A stretch of DNA of 64,000 nucleotides from Pigmentiphaga litoralis (lineage in GTDB: Bacteria; Pseudomonadota; Gammaproteobacteria; Burkholderiales; Burkholderiaceae_B), in contig NZ_BMXQ01000003.1 in NCBI RefSeq assembly GCF_014651835.1, positions 372,001 through 436,000 of the forward strand, given 5' to 3'. The position numbers and the translations under genes are program-made. Positions 17,032 to 26,435 of the stretch are shown piece by piece. Under the pieces are notes generated by a model. The model was not told the origin of the DNA, made no database searches, and saw only the letters and a list, made by a program, of their open reading frames with translations. Numbering within the stretch: position 1 is the stretch's first letter; every line of letters starts with the position of its first letter.

Positions 17032-18267
17032 ATGAGCTTTCAACAAGCATTGAGCGGACTGAACGCCGCCGCAAAGAACCTGGACGTGATCGGCAACAAC
17101 GTTGCCAACGCGAACACGATCGGCTTCAAGGGCGGGCGTGCCGAGTTTGCCGACGTCTATGCAGCAAGCGTAGTCTCGTCCACGGCGTCGCAATCCGGCA
17201 TCGGCACGAAAGTGGCCGCCGTCACGCAGCAGTTCACGCAAGGCAGCATCACCACCACCAGCAATCCCTATGACGTCGCCATCTCCGGCAACGGCTTTTT
17301 CCGCATGGATAACCAGGGCGCGACGGTGTACACCCGCAACGGGCAGTTTCATCGCGACGACTCCGGGTATCTTGTGAACGCGGAAGGGCTCAAGTTGACC
17401 GGCTACTCCGTCAATAACAACGGCCAGGTCGTCACCGCACAGCCACAGCCTTTGCAACTGGTCGTCAACTCGATCGAAGCCAAGGCCACCACCAAGGCGA
17501 CGCAAAGCGTGATTCTCGACTCGCGCAAGCCGGCGATTGCCGACAACGTTGCGTTCGACAAGAACAACTCGGACACCTTTACCGACGCGAACTCGATGAG
17601 CCTGTACGACTCGCTCGGTAATTCGCATCTGCTGTCGGTGTATTACCGCAAGACCGACCCCGGCCAGTGGGACACCTATTACTCGTTCGACGGTGGCGCC
17701 GCGCAAAAGATGTCCAGCATGGAGTTCAACACCAGCGGCCAGCTCCAGTCGATCGACGGGAATCCGGACAAGCTGCAACCGACGATCACGATCCCGGCTG
17801 CCGACATGACCACGGGCGCTGCCGACCTGACGTTCACCTACGACATGACGAAAACGACCCAGACCGGCCAGGCCTTCAGCACGAACACCCAGACGCAGGA
17901 TGGCTACTCATCCGGCCGCCTGACCGGCTTCAGCATCGACGAAACCGGCTCCCTGCTCGCCAGCTACTCCAACCAGCAGTCGCGGGTGCAGGGACAGATC
18001 GCCCTTGGCATGTTCAACAACCCCACGGGCCTTGCCTCGATTGGCGGCAACAACTTTGCCGAAACCGCCGCATCGGGCACGCCGCGCCTGGGTTCCCCGG
18101 GCAGCAGCGACTTTGGTACGGTGCGCTCGGGCGCGCTTGAAGAAGCCAACATCGACCTGACGGCCGAGCTGGTGAACATGATCACTGCACAGCGCGGCTA
18201 CCAGGCCAACGCACAAACGATCAAGACGCAAGACTCGATCATGCAGACCATCGTCAACTTGCGTTAA
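17032..18267 (+). CDS. flgE: Flagellar hook protein FlgE
   Basis: A 411-residue hook subunit starting at ATG 17032 (MSFQQALSGLNAAAKNLDVI), preceded by AAGG. The N-terminal GNNVANANTIGFKGGRAEFADVY and C-terminal NIDLTAELVNMITAQRGYQ motifs are those of the hook/rod family. Length matches FlgE (about 400). The middle section (residues 90-330) is the variable exposed domain. Confidence 0.96.
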   Translation: MSFQQALSGLNAAAKNLDVIGNNVANANTIGFKGGRAEFADVYAASVVSSTASQSGIGTKVAAVTQQFTQGSITTTSNPYDVAISGNGFFRMDNQGATVYTRNGQFHRDDSGYLVNAEGLKLTGYSVNNNGQVVTAQPQPLQLVVNSIEAKATTKATQSVILDSRKPAIADNVAFDKNNSDTFTDANSMSLYDSLGNSHLLSVYYRKTDPGQWDTYYSFDGGAAQKMSSMEFNTSGQLQSIDGNPDKLQPTITIPAADMTTGAADLTFTYDMTKTTQTGQAFSTNTQTQDGYSSGRLTGFSIDETGSLLASYSNQQSRVQGQIALGMFNNPTGLASIGGNNFAETAASGTPRLGSPGSSDFGTVRSGALEEANIDLTAELVNMITAQRGYQANAQTIKTQDSIMQTIVNLR

Positions 18268-18290
18268 CCCAAGCCAGGAAACGCCCCTTC

Positions 18291-19034
18291 ATGGACCGCG
18301 CCCTTTTCATTGCTGCCACCGGTGCGCGCGAACTCATGCGCCGCCAGGATGTGCAGACGAACAATCTGTCCAACGCCATGACGCCCGGGTTCCGCGCCGA
18401 AGTGGCGGCACAGCGCACCGCGCCGGTGATCGGTGGTGCCGGACTGCCGACGCGCGCCTATGCCGTCGAGTCCACACCGGGTGCGGATCTGGCGCCCGGC
18501 GCAATGATCGCAACCGGCCGTACGCTCGACGTCGCGGTGCAGGGCGAAGGCTGGTTTGTGGTGCGATCCAACGACGGTACGGAAGCCTTCACACGCTCAG
18601 GCAGTTTCCAGCAGTCTGCAGACGGCGCCCTGGTCGACAACGCGGGGCGTCCGGTCATTGGATCCAACAACCAGCCCGTGGTCCTGCCGGTCAACAGCCG
18701 GGTCGAGATCAACGAAGACGGATCCATTTCGTCGATTCCGAACGACGACCGCATTCAGGCAGCCATCGTGGGGGATTTGAAACTGGTCAATCCGCCGGCG
18801 GCCAGCGTGACGCGTGGCGGTGACGGCCTGTTCCGGCTGACGGCGGGGGGTGTCGCGCCAAATGTCGACGGCGTGCGGGTGGCGGGCGGCATGCTCGAAG
18901 GCAGCAACGTCAACTCGGTCGAAACCATGGTCACCATGATTTCGGCGGCGCGCCATTTCGACATGCAAGTGCAAATGATGCAGAAGACCGATCAGAACCA
19001 GCAGGCCGCGACACAGATCCTGTCTTTGAGCTAA
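18291..19034 (+). CDS. flgF: Flagellar proximal rod protein FlgF
   Basis: A 247-residue rod protein. N-terminus MDRALFIAATGARELMRRQD, then NNLSNAMTPGFRAEVAA; C-terminus SNVNSVETMVTMISAARHFD. Shorter than FlgG and lacking its distal-rod insertion, matching FlgF. A 165-base gap follows before flgG. Confidence 0.95.
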   Translation: MDRALFIAATGARELMRRQDVQTNNLSNAMTPGFRAEVAAQRTAPVIGGAGLPTRAYAVESTPGADLAPGAMIATGRTLDVAVQGEGWFVVRSNDGTEAFTRSGSFQQSADGALVDNAGRPVIGSNNQPVVLPVNSRVEINEDGSISSIPNDDRIQAAIVGDLKLVNPPAASVTRGGDGLFRLTAGGVAPNVDGVRVAGGMLEGSNVNSVETMVTMISAARHFDMQVQMMQKTDQNQQAATQILSLS

Positions 19035-19083
19035 ACGCGCGGCAAGCTGACCGCGCTTATCGGCGGGTCGGCTGTTGCCTTGG

Positions 19084-19100
19084 TCCGGGTTCGACCCGGA
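19084..19100. other. Stem-loop between flgF and flgG
   Basis: TCCGGGT and ACCCGGA pair perfectly around a TCG loop. There is no T-tract, so it is not a typical terminator; it may affect mRNA processing within the flg operon. Nothing else is recognisable in the gap 19035-19199. Confidence 0.4.
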
Positions 19101-19199
19101 TCGTCGCAAGCAACGTCTTAACGAACATTCCGCGGCCCGTATCCGGGCGGCGGCAAGAAAGAACATGGGTGGCGCGGGCTGCCCTCAAGGAAAGTCATC

Positions 19200-19982
19200 A
19201 TGATGCGTGCCCTCTGGATTGCCAAGACCGGTCTCGATTCACAGCAGACCCAACTGGACGTCATTTCGAACAACCTGGCCAACGTCAGCACGAACGGCTT
19301 CAAGCGTTCGCGCGCCGTGTTCGAAGACCTGCTGTACCAGACGATTCGTCCGGCAGGCACGCAGGCAACGCAACTGAACCAGGTGCCTGCGGGGTTGACC
19401 GTCGGCACGGGCTCACGGCCGATCGCTACCGTCCGCAACTTCACACAGGGCGCGCTGCAGCAGACCTCCAGCAGTACCGACGTGGCCATCAACGGACAGG
19501 GCTTTTTCCAGGTCCAGATGCCTGACGGCACGCTTGCCTATACCCGTGACGGCAGCTTCCAGGTCGATGGTCAGGGCCAGCTGGTCACCAGCAACGGCTT
19601 TGTCGTGGACCCGGGCATCGTGCTGCCGCAGGGCGCCAAGGAACTGGCGATTGGCCAGGATGGCACGGTCAGCGCAGTCGTGGCGGGGCAGGTGCAACCG
19701 GTGCAGCTGGGCCAGATCCAGGTCGCGACCTTCATCAACCCGGTGGGCCTGTCGCCGCTTGGCCAGAACCTCTTTGGCGAAACCGCTGCATCGGGCGTGC
19801 CGACGGTCAACGTACCGGGCGAAAACGGTGCGGGCATGCTCAATCAGGGCTATGCCGAAGCGTCCAACGTCAACGTGGTCGAAGAGCTCGTCGGCATGAT
19901 CCAGACCCAGCGTGCGTACGAAATCAACTCGCGCGCCATTTCCACCGCCGACCAGATGCTGTCGCGCATTGCGCAGCTGTAA
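19200..19982 (+). CDS. flgG: Flagellar distal rod protein FlgG
   Basis: A 260-residue distal rod protein, the exact usual length. N-terminus [44 protein letters not shown] (the distal-rod region) and C-terminus [22 protein letters not shown] are diagnostic. AAGGAAAG lies upstream of both adjacent ATG codons (19200 and 19203). Confidence 0.97.
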   Translation: MMRALWIAKTGLDSQQTQLDVISNNLANVSTNGFKRSRAVFEDLLYQTIRPAGTQATQLNQVPAGLTVGTGSRPIATVRNFTQGALQQTSSSTDVAINGQGFFQVQMPDGTLAYTRDGSFQVDGQGQLVTSNGFVVDPGIVLPQGAKELAIGQDGTVSAVVAGQVQPVQLGQIQVATFINPVGLSPLGQNLFGETAASGVPTVNVPGENGAGMLNQGYAEASNVNVVEELVGMIQTQRAYEINSRAISTADQMLSRIAQL

Positions 19983-20001
19983 GCGCGATCACGAGGTTCG
20001 T

Positions 20002-20718
20002 ATGACCAAGGTTGTTGTCTTCCGGGCGCCGCTGCGCCGGATTCTGTTGGGCGTTGCCGCGATGGGATCGCTGCTGGCCGCGTTGGGCGGTTGCGCCGTT
20101 CCCAAGATCGACATCGCCGGGCCGACCACCGCACGGCCCGTCGACCCGATCGCCATGAGCGCGGCGCGTCGGCCAACGGGGGGCATTTATGCTTCCGCGC
20201 CGGGCTATCGCCCGCTGTTCGAAGACGTGCGTGCCCGCGACGTGGGCGACACCCTGGTGGTGAAGCTCGAAGAGCGCATCAACTCCACGCAGAGCAACAA
20301 CACGTCAACGCAGCGCACCGCATCGGCTCGCGCCAGCGTTCCCTTGCTGGCGAAACTGCCGGGCGGCGGACTGCTGCGGGGTCTTGGCATCGAAGCGGAC
20401 AGCGACAACAAGTTCAACGCCAAGGGCGCGACTGGCGCGTCCAACATCCTGTCCGGCACCGTGGCAGTGACCGTGACCGAAGTGCTGCCAAATGGCAACC
20501 TGGTCGTGGCTGGCGAAAAGCAGATCGGCACCAATCGCGAGACCGAGCGCGTGCGCTTCTCGGGGGTCGTGAACCCGACCAACATCGTGGGCGGCAACAC
20601 CGTCAGTTCTACCCAGGTGGCAGACGCCCGGATCGAATATCGCGGCCAGGGCGCCATCGACGATGCGCAGACCGTGGGCTGGCTGTCGCGCTTCTTCTTC
20701 TCTGTGTTGCCGTTCTGA
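20002..20718 (+). CDS. flgH: Flagellar L-ring lipoprotein FlgH
   Basis: A 238-residue outer-membrane lipoprotein. The signal peptide ends in the lipobox LGGC. The body contains RPLFEDVRARDVGDTLVVKL, SGTVAVTVTEVLPNGNLVVAGEKQI and ends DAQTVGWLSRFFFSVLPF, all typical of FlgH. ATG 20002 is the only start giving a proper signal peptide. The stop overlaps the flgI ATG. Confidence 0.96.
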   Translation: MTKVVVFRAPLRRILLGVAAMGSLLAALGGCAVPKIDIAGPTTARPVDPIAMSAARRPTGGIYASAPGYRPLFEDVRARDVGDTLVVKLEERINSTQSNNTSTQRTASARASVPLLAKLPGGGLLRGLGIEADSDNKFNAKGATGASNILSGTVAVTVTEVLPNGNLVVAGEKQIGTNRETERVRFSGVVNPTNIVGGNTVSSTQVADARIEYRGQGAIDDAQTVGWLSRFFFSVLPF

Positions 20719-21890
20719 TGTCTTCTTTCATCTCCTCCTTGCTGCGTGCGCAGCGGACCCCTTGGGCGGCACGCGCCAGCATGTCTCGTCTGGTTGGGGC
20801 GTTGGTGCTCGGCGCCCTGTCGCTGGTGCTTGCCGCGGGTCCGGCGCAGGCGGCGCGCATCAAAGACCTGGCGACGCTGCAGGGCGTCCGCAGCAACCAG
20901 TTGGTCGGCTACGGTCTTGTCGTCGGCCTGGATGGTACGGGCGACCAGACGACCCAGACGCCGTTCACCACCCAGTCCCTGATGTCCATGCTGTCCAACC
21001 TGGGCATCAACGTGCCGCCAGGAACGCGGCTTCAACTGAAGAACGTGGCAGCCGTCATGGTCACGGCGTCCCTGCCTGCGTTCGCGCAGCCGGGTCAGCA
21101 ACTCGACATCACGGTCAGTTCCATGGGCAATGCGAAGTCGCTGCGGGGCGGCACGCTGCTGCTGACACCGCTGAAAGGCCTGGACGGCCAGGTGTATGCC
21201 ATGGGGCAGGGCAACCTGTCGGTTGGTGGTGCAGGCGCATCGGCGGCCGGCAGCCGCGCGCAGATCAATCATCTGAGCGCCGGCCGCATCCCGGGCGGTG
21301 CGACCGTCGAGCGCGAAGTCGCGACGCCTTTTGCCGATGACAGCATGCTGCGGCTCGAACTGACCACTGCGGACTTTTCGACCGCACGTGCGGTCGTCGA
21401 GGCGATCAACAAGTTCTTTGGCAGTTCGGTCGCGCGTGCTCTGGATGGACGGGTGATCGAACTGGCATCACCGGGTACGCCCAACTCGCGGGTGACGTTC
21501 ATGTCGCAGATCGAAGACATCGAAGTCAACGGCAGCCGCGCTCCGGCACGTGTTGTCATCAACGCGCGTACCGGGTCCGTCGTGATGAACCAGAGCGTGC
21601 GCCTGAGCCCGGTCGCAGTGGCACACGGCAATCTGAGCGTCACGGTATCGACCACGCCGCAGGTCAGTCAACCGGCCCCCTTTGGCGCCGGCCAGACCGT
21701 GGTGACCGAACGCGCCGACATCGAGATCCGCCAGGGCGGCGGACCGATCATGCACCTGGATGGCGGGGCGCAGTTGTCCGAGGTGGTGAAGGCCTTGAAC
21801 ATGCTGGGCGCAACGCCGCAAGACCTCATTTCCATCCTGCAGGCATTGAAGACGGCAGGCGCACTGACGGCGGACCTGGAGATCATCTGA
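20718..21890 (+). CDS. flgI: Flagellar P-ring protein FlgI
   Basis: A 390-residue P-ring protein with RIKDLATLQGVRSNQLVGYG, the invariant FlgI N-terminus after signal cleavage at AQA. GLDGTGDQT, TPLKGLDGQVYAMGQG and the C-terminal VVKALNMLGATPQDLISILQ are also typical. ATG 20718 overlaps the flgH stop (TGATG); ATG 20781 gives a more compact signal peptide (SRLVGALVLGALSLVLAAG) and may be the real start. Confidence 0.96.
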   Translation: MSSFISSLLRAQRTPWAARASMSRLVGALVLGALSLVLAAGPAQAARIKDLATLQGVRSNQLVGYGLVVGLDGTGDQTTQTPFTTQSLMSMLSNLGINVPPGTRLQLKNVAAVMVTASLPAFAQPGQQLDITVSSMGNAKSLRGGTLLLTPLKGLDGQVYAMGQGNLSVGGAGASAAGSRAQINHLSAGRIPGGATVEREVATPFADDSMLRLELTTADFSTARAVVEAINKFFGSSVARALDGRVIELASPGTPNSRVTFMSQIEDIEVNGSRAPARVVINARTGSVVMNQSVRLSPVAVAHGNLSVTVSTTPQVSQPAPFGAGQTVVTERADIEIRQGGGPIMHLDGGAQLSEVVKALNMLGATPQDLISILQALKTAGALTADLEII

Positions 21891-23083
21891 TGGCAAAGCT
21901 GGATGCGGGAACCTCGGCCGGAATGGCAATCGACGCGCGGTCGCTCGACGCGCTCAAGGTGCAATCGCGTACCGACCCGAAGGCGTCCGCACGGACCGCC
22001 GCGCGTCAGTTTGAAGCCCATTTTGCACAGACGCTGCTGAGCCAGATGCGCCAGACGTCATTTGCAGGGGAAGGCGGCATTGCGGAGGCGTTCAACAGCC
22101 CGGCAACGCAGAACTGGCGCGGCATGCTCGATCAGCAGATGGCCCAGACACTGTCCGGCGTGCCGACCAAGCGTCCCGACGGCTCCACGTCGCCGGCACC
22201 TGAACACAGCGGGCTTGGACTGGCAGACGTGATCGAAAAGCAGATGACGCGCAGCACCGTGTCGGCCGACTCGGTTGCCCGCGCGAATCTTCCGCTGTCG
22301 ATGTCGACACTCAGTCTGGCCCGTTCGCGCGCCAGCCTGCAAGGCCAGGGCCAGCAGGTCGACCCAGGCGCTGCGCTGAACCTGAACGGGGCGCGCCGCA
22401 TCCAGAATGGCAGCTTTTCCAGCGCATCAGCCAGCAATGGGGCAAGTGCTGGCGCAACTCCTGGCGCAACACCTGGTGCAAGCACCGGCGCGGTCCTGTC
22501 CGACAGCATTCGACGTTACACCGGGCAGACGCAGCAACGCGCCGGCACCGTGCCGGGTGCGAGCGCTGCCAAGGCCGCCCGATCCACTCCTGAAACCGCC
22601 ACGGTGGCTGGCTCGCCTGAAGACGTGCGTGCCAATTTCCTGGCGAAATATATGCCCGCGGCGCGCAGGGCCGAAGAGGCGACTGGCATCCCGGCCGTAT
22701 ATATCCTCGGGCAGGCGGCGCTGGAGTCGGGCTGGGGCAAACATGAGATCCGGAGCGCCGACGGTCAACGCAGCCACAATCTGTTCGGCGTGAAAGCCAT
22801 GGGCTGGTCGGGCCGTGTGGCGGAAACCCGCACCACCGAATACACCGATGGCAAGGCCGAGCGCGTGTCCGCGAAATTCCGGGCGTACGACTCCTACGAA
22901 GACGCATTCGAGGATTATGCGCGCATGTTGTCGACCAATCCTCGCTACACCAATGCGTTGAAGGGCAGTCGCAGCGCCGAGCAGTTCGCGCAGGGACTGC
23001 AGCGCGCCGGCTACGCGACCGACCCGCGTTATGCCGAAAAACTGTCCAGCACGATCCGCCGCGCCATGAAGGTCGTGGTCTGA
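21890..23083 (+). CDS. flgJ: Flagellar rod-capping protein FlgJ with muramidase domain
   Basis: A 397-residue FlgJ, longer than the E. coli protein (313). The N-terminal rod-cap domain (ARQFEAHFAQTLLSQMRQTSF) and C-terminal glucosaminidase domain (AEEATGIPAVYILGQAALES, NLFGVKAMG, FRAYDSYEDAFEDY) are both present; Glu in ALESGWGK is the likely catalytic residue. They are joined by a long Ser/Gly/Ala-rich linker with repeats near residues 180-205. It opens the peptidoglycan for rod passage. Confidence 0.96.
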   Translation: MAKLDAGTSAGMAIDARSLDALKVQSRTDPKASARTAARQFEAHFAQTLLSQMRQTSFAGEGGIAEAFNSPATQNWRGMLDQQMAQTLSGVPTKRPDGSTSPAPEHSGLGLADVIEKQMTRSTVSADSVARANLPLSMSTLSLARSRASLQGQGQQVDPGAALNLNGARRIQNGSFSSASASNGASAGATPGATPGASTGAVLSDSIRRYTGQTQQRAGTVPGASAAKAARSTPETATVAGSPEDVRANFLAKYMPAARRAEEATGIPAVYILGQAALESGWGKHEIRSADGQRSHNLFGVKAMGWSGRVAETRTTEYTDGKAERVSAKFRAYDSYEDAFEDYARMLSTNPRYTNALKGSRSAEQFAQGLQRAGYATDPRYAEKLSSTIRRAMKVVV

Positions 23084-23108
23084 TCCGAGCCGGGTCCGGC
23101 AGGTCGGC

Positions 23109-23135
23109 TCAAGATTTTGCCCGGGCAACCGTTAA
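23109..23135 (+). promoter_or_regulatory. Candidate sigma-28 promoter for flgKL
   Basis: TCAAGATT (23109-23116), 11-base spacer, ACCGTTAA (23128-23135). The -35 is identical to the candidate upstream of motA and the spacer is exact; the -10 matches 6 of 8. It lies 52 bases upstream of flgK, a common late gene. Confidence 0.5.
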
Positions 23136-23187
23136 TCAAAGGAACGGGCGAAACCGCTCCAGGCACTTCGCATAGGCATCTGCTGAT

Positions 23188-25089
23188 ATGGCAACCAGTA
23201 TCCTGAACATCGCGCTTACCGGACTCAAGGCGGCCCAGGCCGGCATGTCCGTGACTGCGAACAACATCACCAACTCGGACACGGTCGGGTATTCGCGCCA
23301 GACACTGGTGCAGAACGCCTCGTTCTCCAATTTTTCCGGGTCGGGATACTTCGGGCAGGGCGTGGACGTGGTTACGGTGACGCGCGCGTACAACGCGTTC
23401 CTGACCGCACAGACCACGCAAGGCGCCTCGTCGCTCAGCTACCTCAACACCTATTCCGACCAGATGACTGGCCTGATGAACCGGATGGGTACGGTCGACA
23501 CGGGCATTACCAATTCGCTGAACACCATGTACGAGGCCATGAGCAATCTTGGCCAGCGTCCCAGCGAATCGGCGCCGCGGCAAGCCGCGTTGACCGCGGC
23601 GCAGTCCGCATCGGCGCGCTTTCGCAGCATCAGCGACGACTTGAGCAGCCTGCGCAATGGCACCAATCAGCAGATCTCGGCGACCACGGTCAAGATCAAC
23701 GAACTGGTCCAGTCCATCGCCACCTATAACGACAAGATCAATGTCGCCATGGGCGCCACCGGCAACGGCCATTCGCCCAACGAACTGCTGGACCAGCGCG
23801 AACAGGTGTTGCGCGAACTGGGCAAACTGACATCGATCAGCTTCAGCACGCAAGAAAACTCGATTAACGTGAACCTGAGCAGCGGCCAGCCGCTGGTTGT
23901 CGGAACCGTCGCTTCGGAATTCGCCTTCCAGTCCGACGCCAACTCGCTTGCCGGCGGCACGCTGACCCTGATGCGTTCCGGCAAGGAAACGCCGCTGCGC
24001 GAGTCGGACCTGGAAGGGGGGGCGCTAGGCGCGCTGGTTCAATTCCGCGACAAGGAACTGAACAACGCCCAGGCCCAACTCGGCAAGATCGCCATCGCGA
24101 TGGCTGCCGGCTATAACCAGCAACAGCAGTTTGGTATTGACGCCAAAGGGGATGCCGGCACGCCGATGTTCACCATTGGCGCACCGCTGGCCATACCTGG
24201 CCGCAACAACTCCGGCGACGGCTCGATATCGATCAGCGTGACTGACATCCGCTCATTGACAGGCGACGACTATCAGGTCACCCGCAACGGCAGCGATTAT
24301 GTGGTGACCCGCGGTGGCACCGGCGCGGTCGTTGGCACCTACGACTCCCTGCCGCAGAAATTTGAAGGCCTGCAGATTGGCCTAATGTCCGGCGACCTAG
24401 CCGATGGCGACTCGTTCACCGTCAGCGTGGCGCGGGAAGCGGCAGGCGGTCTGCAAGTGCTGGTCAGCGATCCGAACAAGATTGCTACCGCGTCCCCAAT
24501 GGAACTCAAGACTTCGGCTGCGAACAAAGGTACGGGCGTCATCGGTCATCTGCATTCGGTCGAAGCGGACACGGTCGATTACGGCAGTTCCGTGAACGTG
24601 GTCTTTACCGACGGCAGCAAGTACGAACTGCGCAATAGCGCCGGCGCGGTCCTCGGCGCTGGCGTGCTGACCCCGCCAAAGTCCGAAATCGCCTTGAATG
24701 GCTGGTCATTCGACATGACAGGAACGCCTTCCGCCGGTGACACCTTTACGGTTGCCGCGTCTCGCGGCGACCCCTCGGGCGACAACCGCAACGCGTTGGC
24801 CATGGCCGCGCTGGGCACGACCAAGCTGCTGGACGGCAATACCCTGACCGACAAGTACGCCTCATTGGTTGCGCAGGTTGGAACGCGTGCCAGCGCGATC
24901 AACGTGAGCAAGACGGCGCAGCAGGCAGCCTTCACGCAATCCATCAACGAAGAACAGTCGAACGCAGGCGTGAACACTGACGAAGAAGGCGCGTCCTTGA
25001 TCCGCTACCAGCAGGCGTACGCAGCTGCAGGCAAGATCCTGGCAATGTCGTCGCAGCTGTTCGACGAACTGATCACGTCGCTGCGTTGA
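23188..25089 (+). CDS. flgK: Hook-filament junction protein FlgK (HAP1)
   Basis: A 633-residue HAP1. N-terminus SILNIALTGLKAAQAGMSVT, NNITNSDTVGYSRQTLVQN and C-terminus GVNTDEEGASLIRYQQAYAA are diagnostic. The large middle part (residues 250-540) is the variable surface domain. FlgK joins hook and filament and uses FlgN as its chaperone. Confidence 0.96.
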   Translation: MATSILNIALTGLKAAQAGMSVTANNITNSDTVGYSRQTLVQNASFSNFSGSGYFGQGVDVVTVTRAYNAFLTAQTTQGASSLSYLNTYSDQMTGLMNRMGTVDTGITNSLNTMYEAMSNLGQRPSESAPRQAALTAAQSASARFRSISDDLSSLRNGTNQQISATTVKINELVQSIATYNDKINVAMGATGNGHSPNELLDQREQVLRELGKLTSISFSTQENSINVNLSSGQPLVVGTVASEFAFQSDANSLAGGTLTLMRSGKETPLRESDLEGGALGALVQFRDKELNNAQAQLGKIAIAMAAGYNQQQQFGIDAKGDAGTPMFTIGAPLAIPGRNNSGDGSISISVTDIRSLTGDDYQVTRNGSDYVVTRGGTGAVVGTYDSLPQKFEGLQIGLMSGDLADGDSFTVSVAREAAGGLQVLVSDPNKIATASPMELKTSAANKGTGVIGHLHSVEADTVDYGSSVNVVFTDGSKYELRNSAGAVLGAGVLTPPKSEIALNGWSFDMTGTPSAGDTFTVAASRGDPSGDNRNALAMAALGTTKLLDGNTLTDKYASLVAQVGTRASAINVSKTAQQAAFTQSINEEQSNAGVNTDEEGASLIRYQQAYAAAGKILAMSSQLFDELITSLR

Positions 25090-25157
25090 CGGCCGGTCAG
25101 TCCACAGCTCGCCCGTTAACCGTTTGACTCGCATCCCCACGCATCCAGAGACTTCCC

Positions 25158-26372
25158 ATGAGAATCAGCTCCGCCCAGTTGCATGAAGCCAGCGTTCGCG
25201 CCATGACTACCCAGCAAGCGTCCCTCGTCAAGGTGGCGCAACAGGTGGCGGAAGGGCGCCGTGTGCTGACGCCGGCGGATGATCCCATCGCCTCGAGCCG
25301 CGAAGTGGCGCTGGACGCCAGCCTTCGCTCGTCCGAGCAGATGCAGAAGAATCAGGCCGACGTAAAGGGGCAACTGGAGCAGGCCGAGAATTACCTGGGC
25401 CAGGGAAGCACGCTGCTGTCGGCTTTCAAGTCGTCGATCGTCAAGGCGGGCAGCGGTATTTTGAGCGCATCGGACCGGGCGTCGGTCGTTGCGGACATGA
25501 CCAGCCTGCGCGACCAGATGATGTCCCTGGCCAACACGCAGGACGAAAGCGGCAACTTCGTTTTTGCAGGATTCAAGCGCGATTCCCAGCCTTTCACACG
25601 CACCACTGACGGCGTCGTCTACGGTGGCGATAGCGGCATCCGGCAAAGCCAGATCGGGCCCAATCGTTTCGTCGACGCGAACTTCTCGGGTGCGTACGTG
25701 TTCGATACGGCCATTACCGGCAAGGCCGGGGTCGTTGCGACCGCAGGCGAGGCGAACACGGGCGGTCTGCTGCTCACCGGCAGCACGATCAACGACAAGA
25801 CCGTCTGGGGCAACGAGAAGGCCCTTGGGCCGTTCAACGTGTCGTTCGGCGCCGACGGTGCGTACACGGTGACCGACGGCGAAGGTGAGCCCTATGCCGC
25901 CGGAACGCTGACAGCAGGCGCTGCCACGCTGGACGTCGCCGGTGTGCGCCTGTCGTTCAGCGGCGCGCCCAAGGCGGGCGACACGCTCAGCGTGTCCACC
26001 TCGAGCAGCCAGAGCATTTTCGACACCATGGACCAGGCCATCGCCGCGCTGAGCATGCCTGAATCGTCGCAGGAATCCGCACGTCGCGGCAACGCGCTGT
26101 TCGCGCTGTCGGCGAACATCGACGGCGGGCTGGACCGGATGCTGGAAGCCCGCACGTCGCTTGGCAGCCGGCTGAACGAGGTCGAAGCAGCATTGTCGTC
26201 AGACAGCGCACGAAGCGACGCGCTGACTGAAGAGATGGCTCGCGTCACAGGGGCGGACGCAGCCACGCAAGTCGAGCTGGCAACCGAACTCGCCCAGCGC
26301 AAGTTCAGCGTCGAGGCTGCCCAACTGACTTACACTAAGATCTCTCAACTAAGCATTTTCAACTACCTCTGA
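25158..26372 (+). CDS. flgL: Hook-filament junction protein FlgL (HAP3)
   Basis: A 404-residue HAP3. N-terminus RISSAQLHEASVRAMTTQQA and RRVLTPADDPIASSREVAL are typical; the flagellin-like C-terminus runs from SRLNEVEAALSSDSARSDAL to AAQLTYTKISQLSIFNYL. It forms the second junction ring, on which filament assembly starts. Last flagellar structural gene here; filament, cap and basal-body fli genes are outside the window. Confidence 0.96.
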   Translation: MRISSAQLHEASVRAMTTQQASLVKVAQQVAEGRRVLTPADDPIASSREVALDASLRSSEQMQKNQADVKGQLEQAENYLGQGSTLLSAFKSSIVKAGSGILSASDRASVVADMTSLRDQMMSLANTQDESGNFVFAGFKRDSQPFTRTTDGVVYGGDSGIRQSQIGPNRFVDANFSGAYVFDTAITGKAGVVATAGEANTGGLLLTGSTINDKTVWGNEKALGPFNVSFGADGAYTVTDGEGEPYAAGTLTAGAATLDVAGVRLSFSGAPKAGDTLSVSTSSSQSIFDTMDQAIAALSMPESSQESARRGNALFALSANIDGGLDRMLEARTSLGSRLNEVEAALSSDSARSDALTEEMARVTGADAATQVELATELAQRKFSVEAAQLTYTKISQLSIFNYL

Positions 26373-26435
26373 TCCCAGCTGCCGGTGTGAGCCACGCCCC
26401 CCGGCACGGACCGCAGGGGCATACTCAGAGGCGCC

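Noticed and set aside
19057-19064. TTATCGGC, a minus-strand sigma-28 -10 match
   Set aside because: No -35 element at the right distance and it would only give an antisense transcript of flgF.
20091-20717. N-terminal extension of the FlgI frame back to 20091
   Set aside because: It runs out of frame through flgH and encodes low-complexity Arg-rich sequence; the signal peptide begins after 20718.
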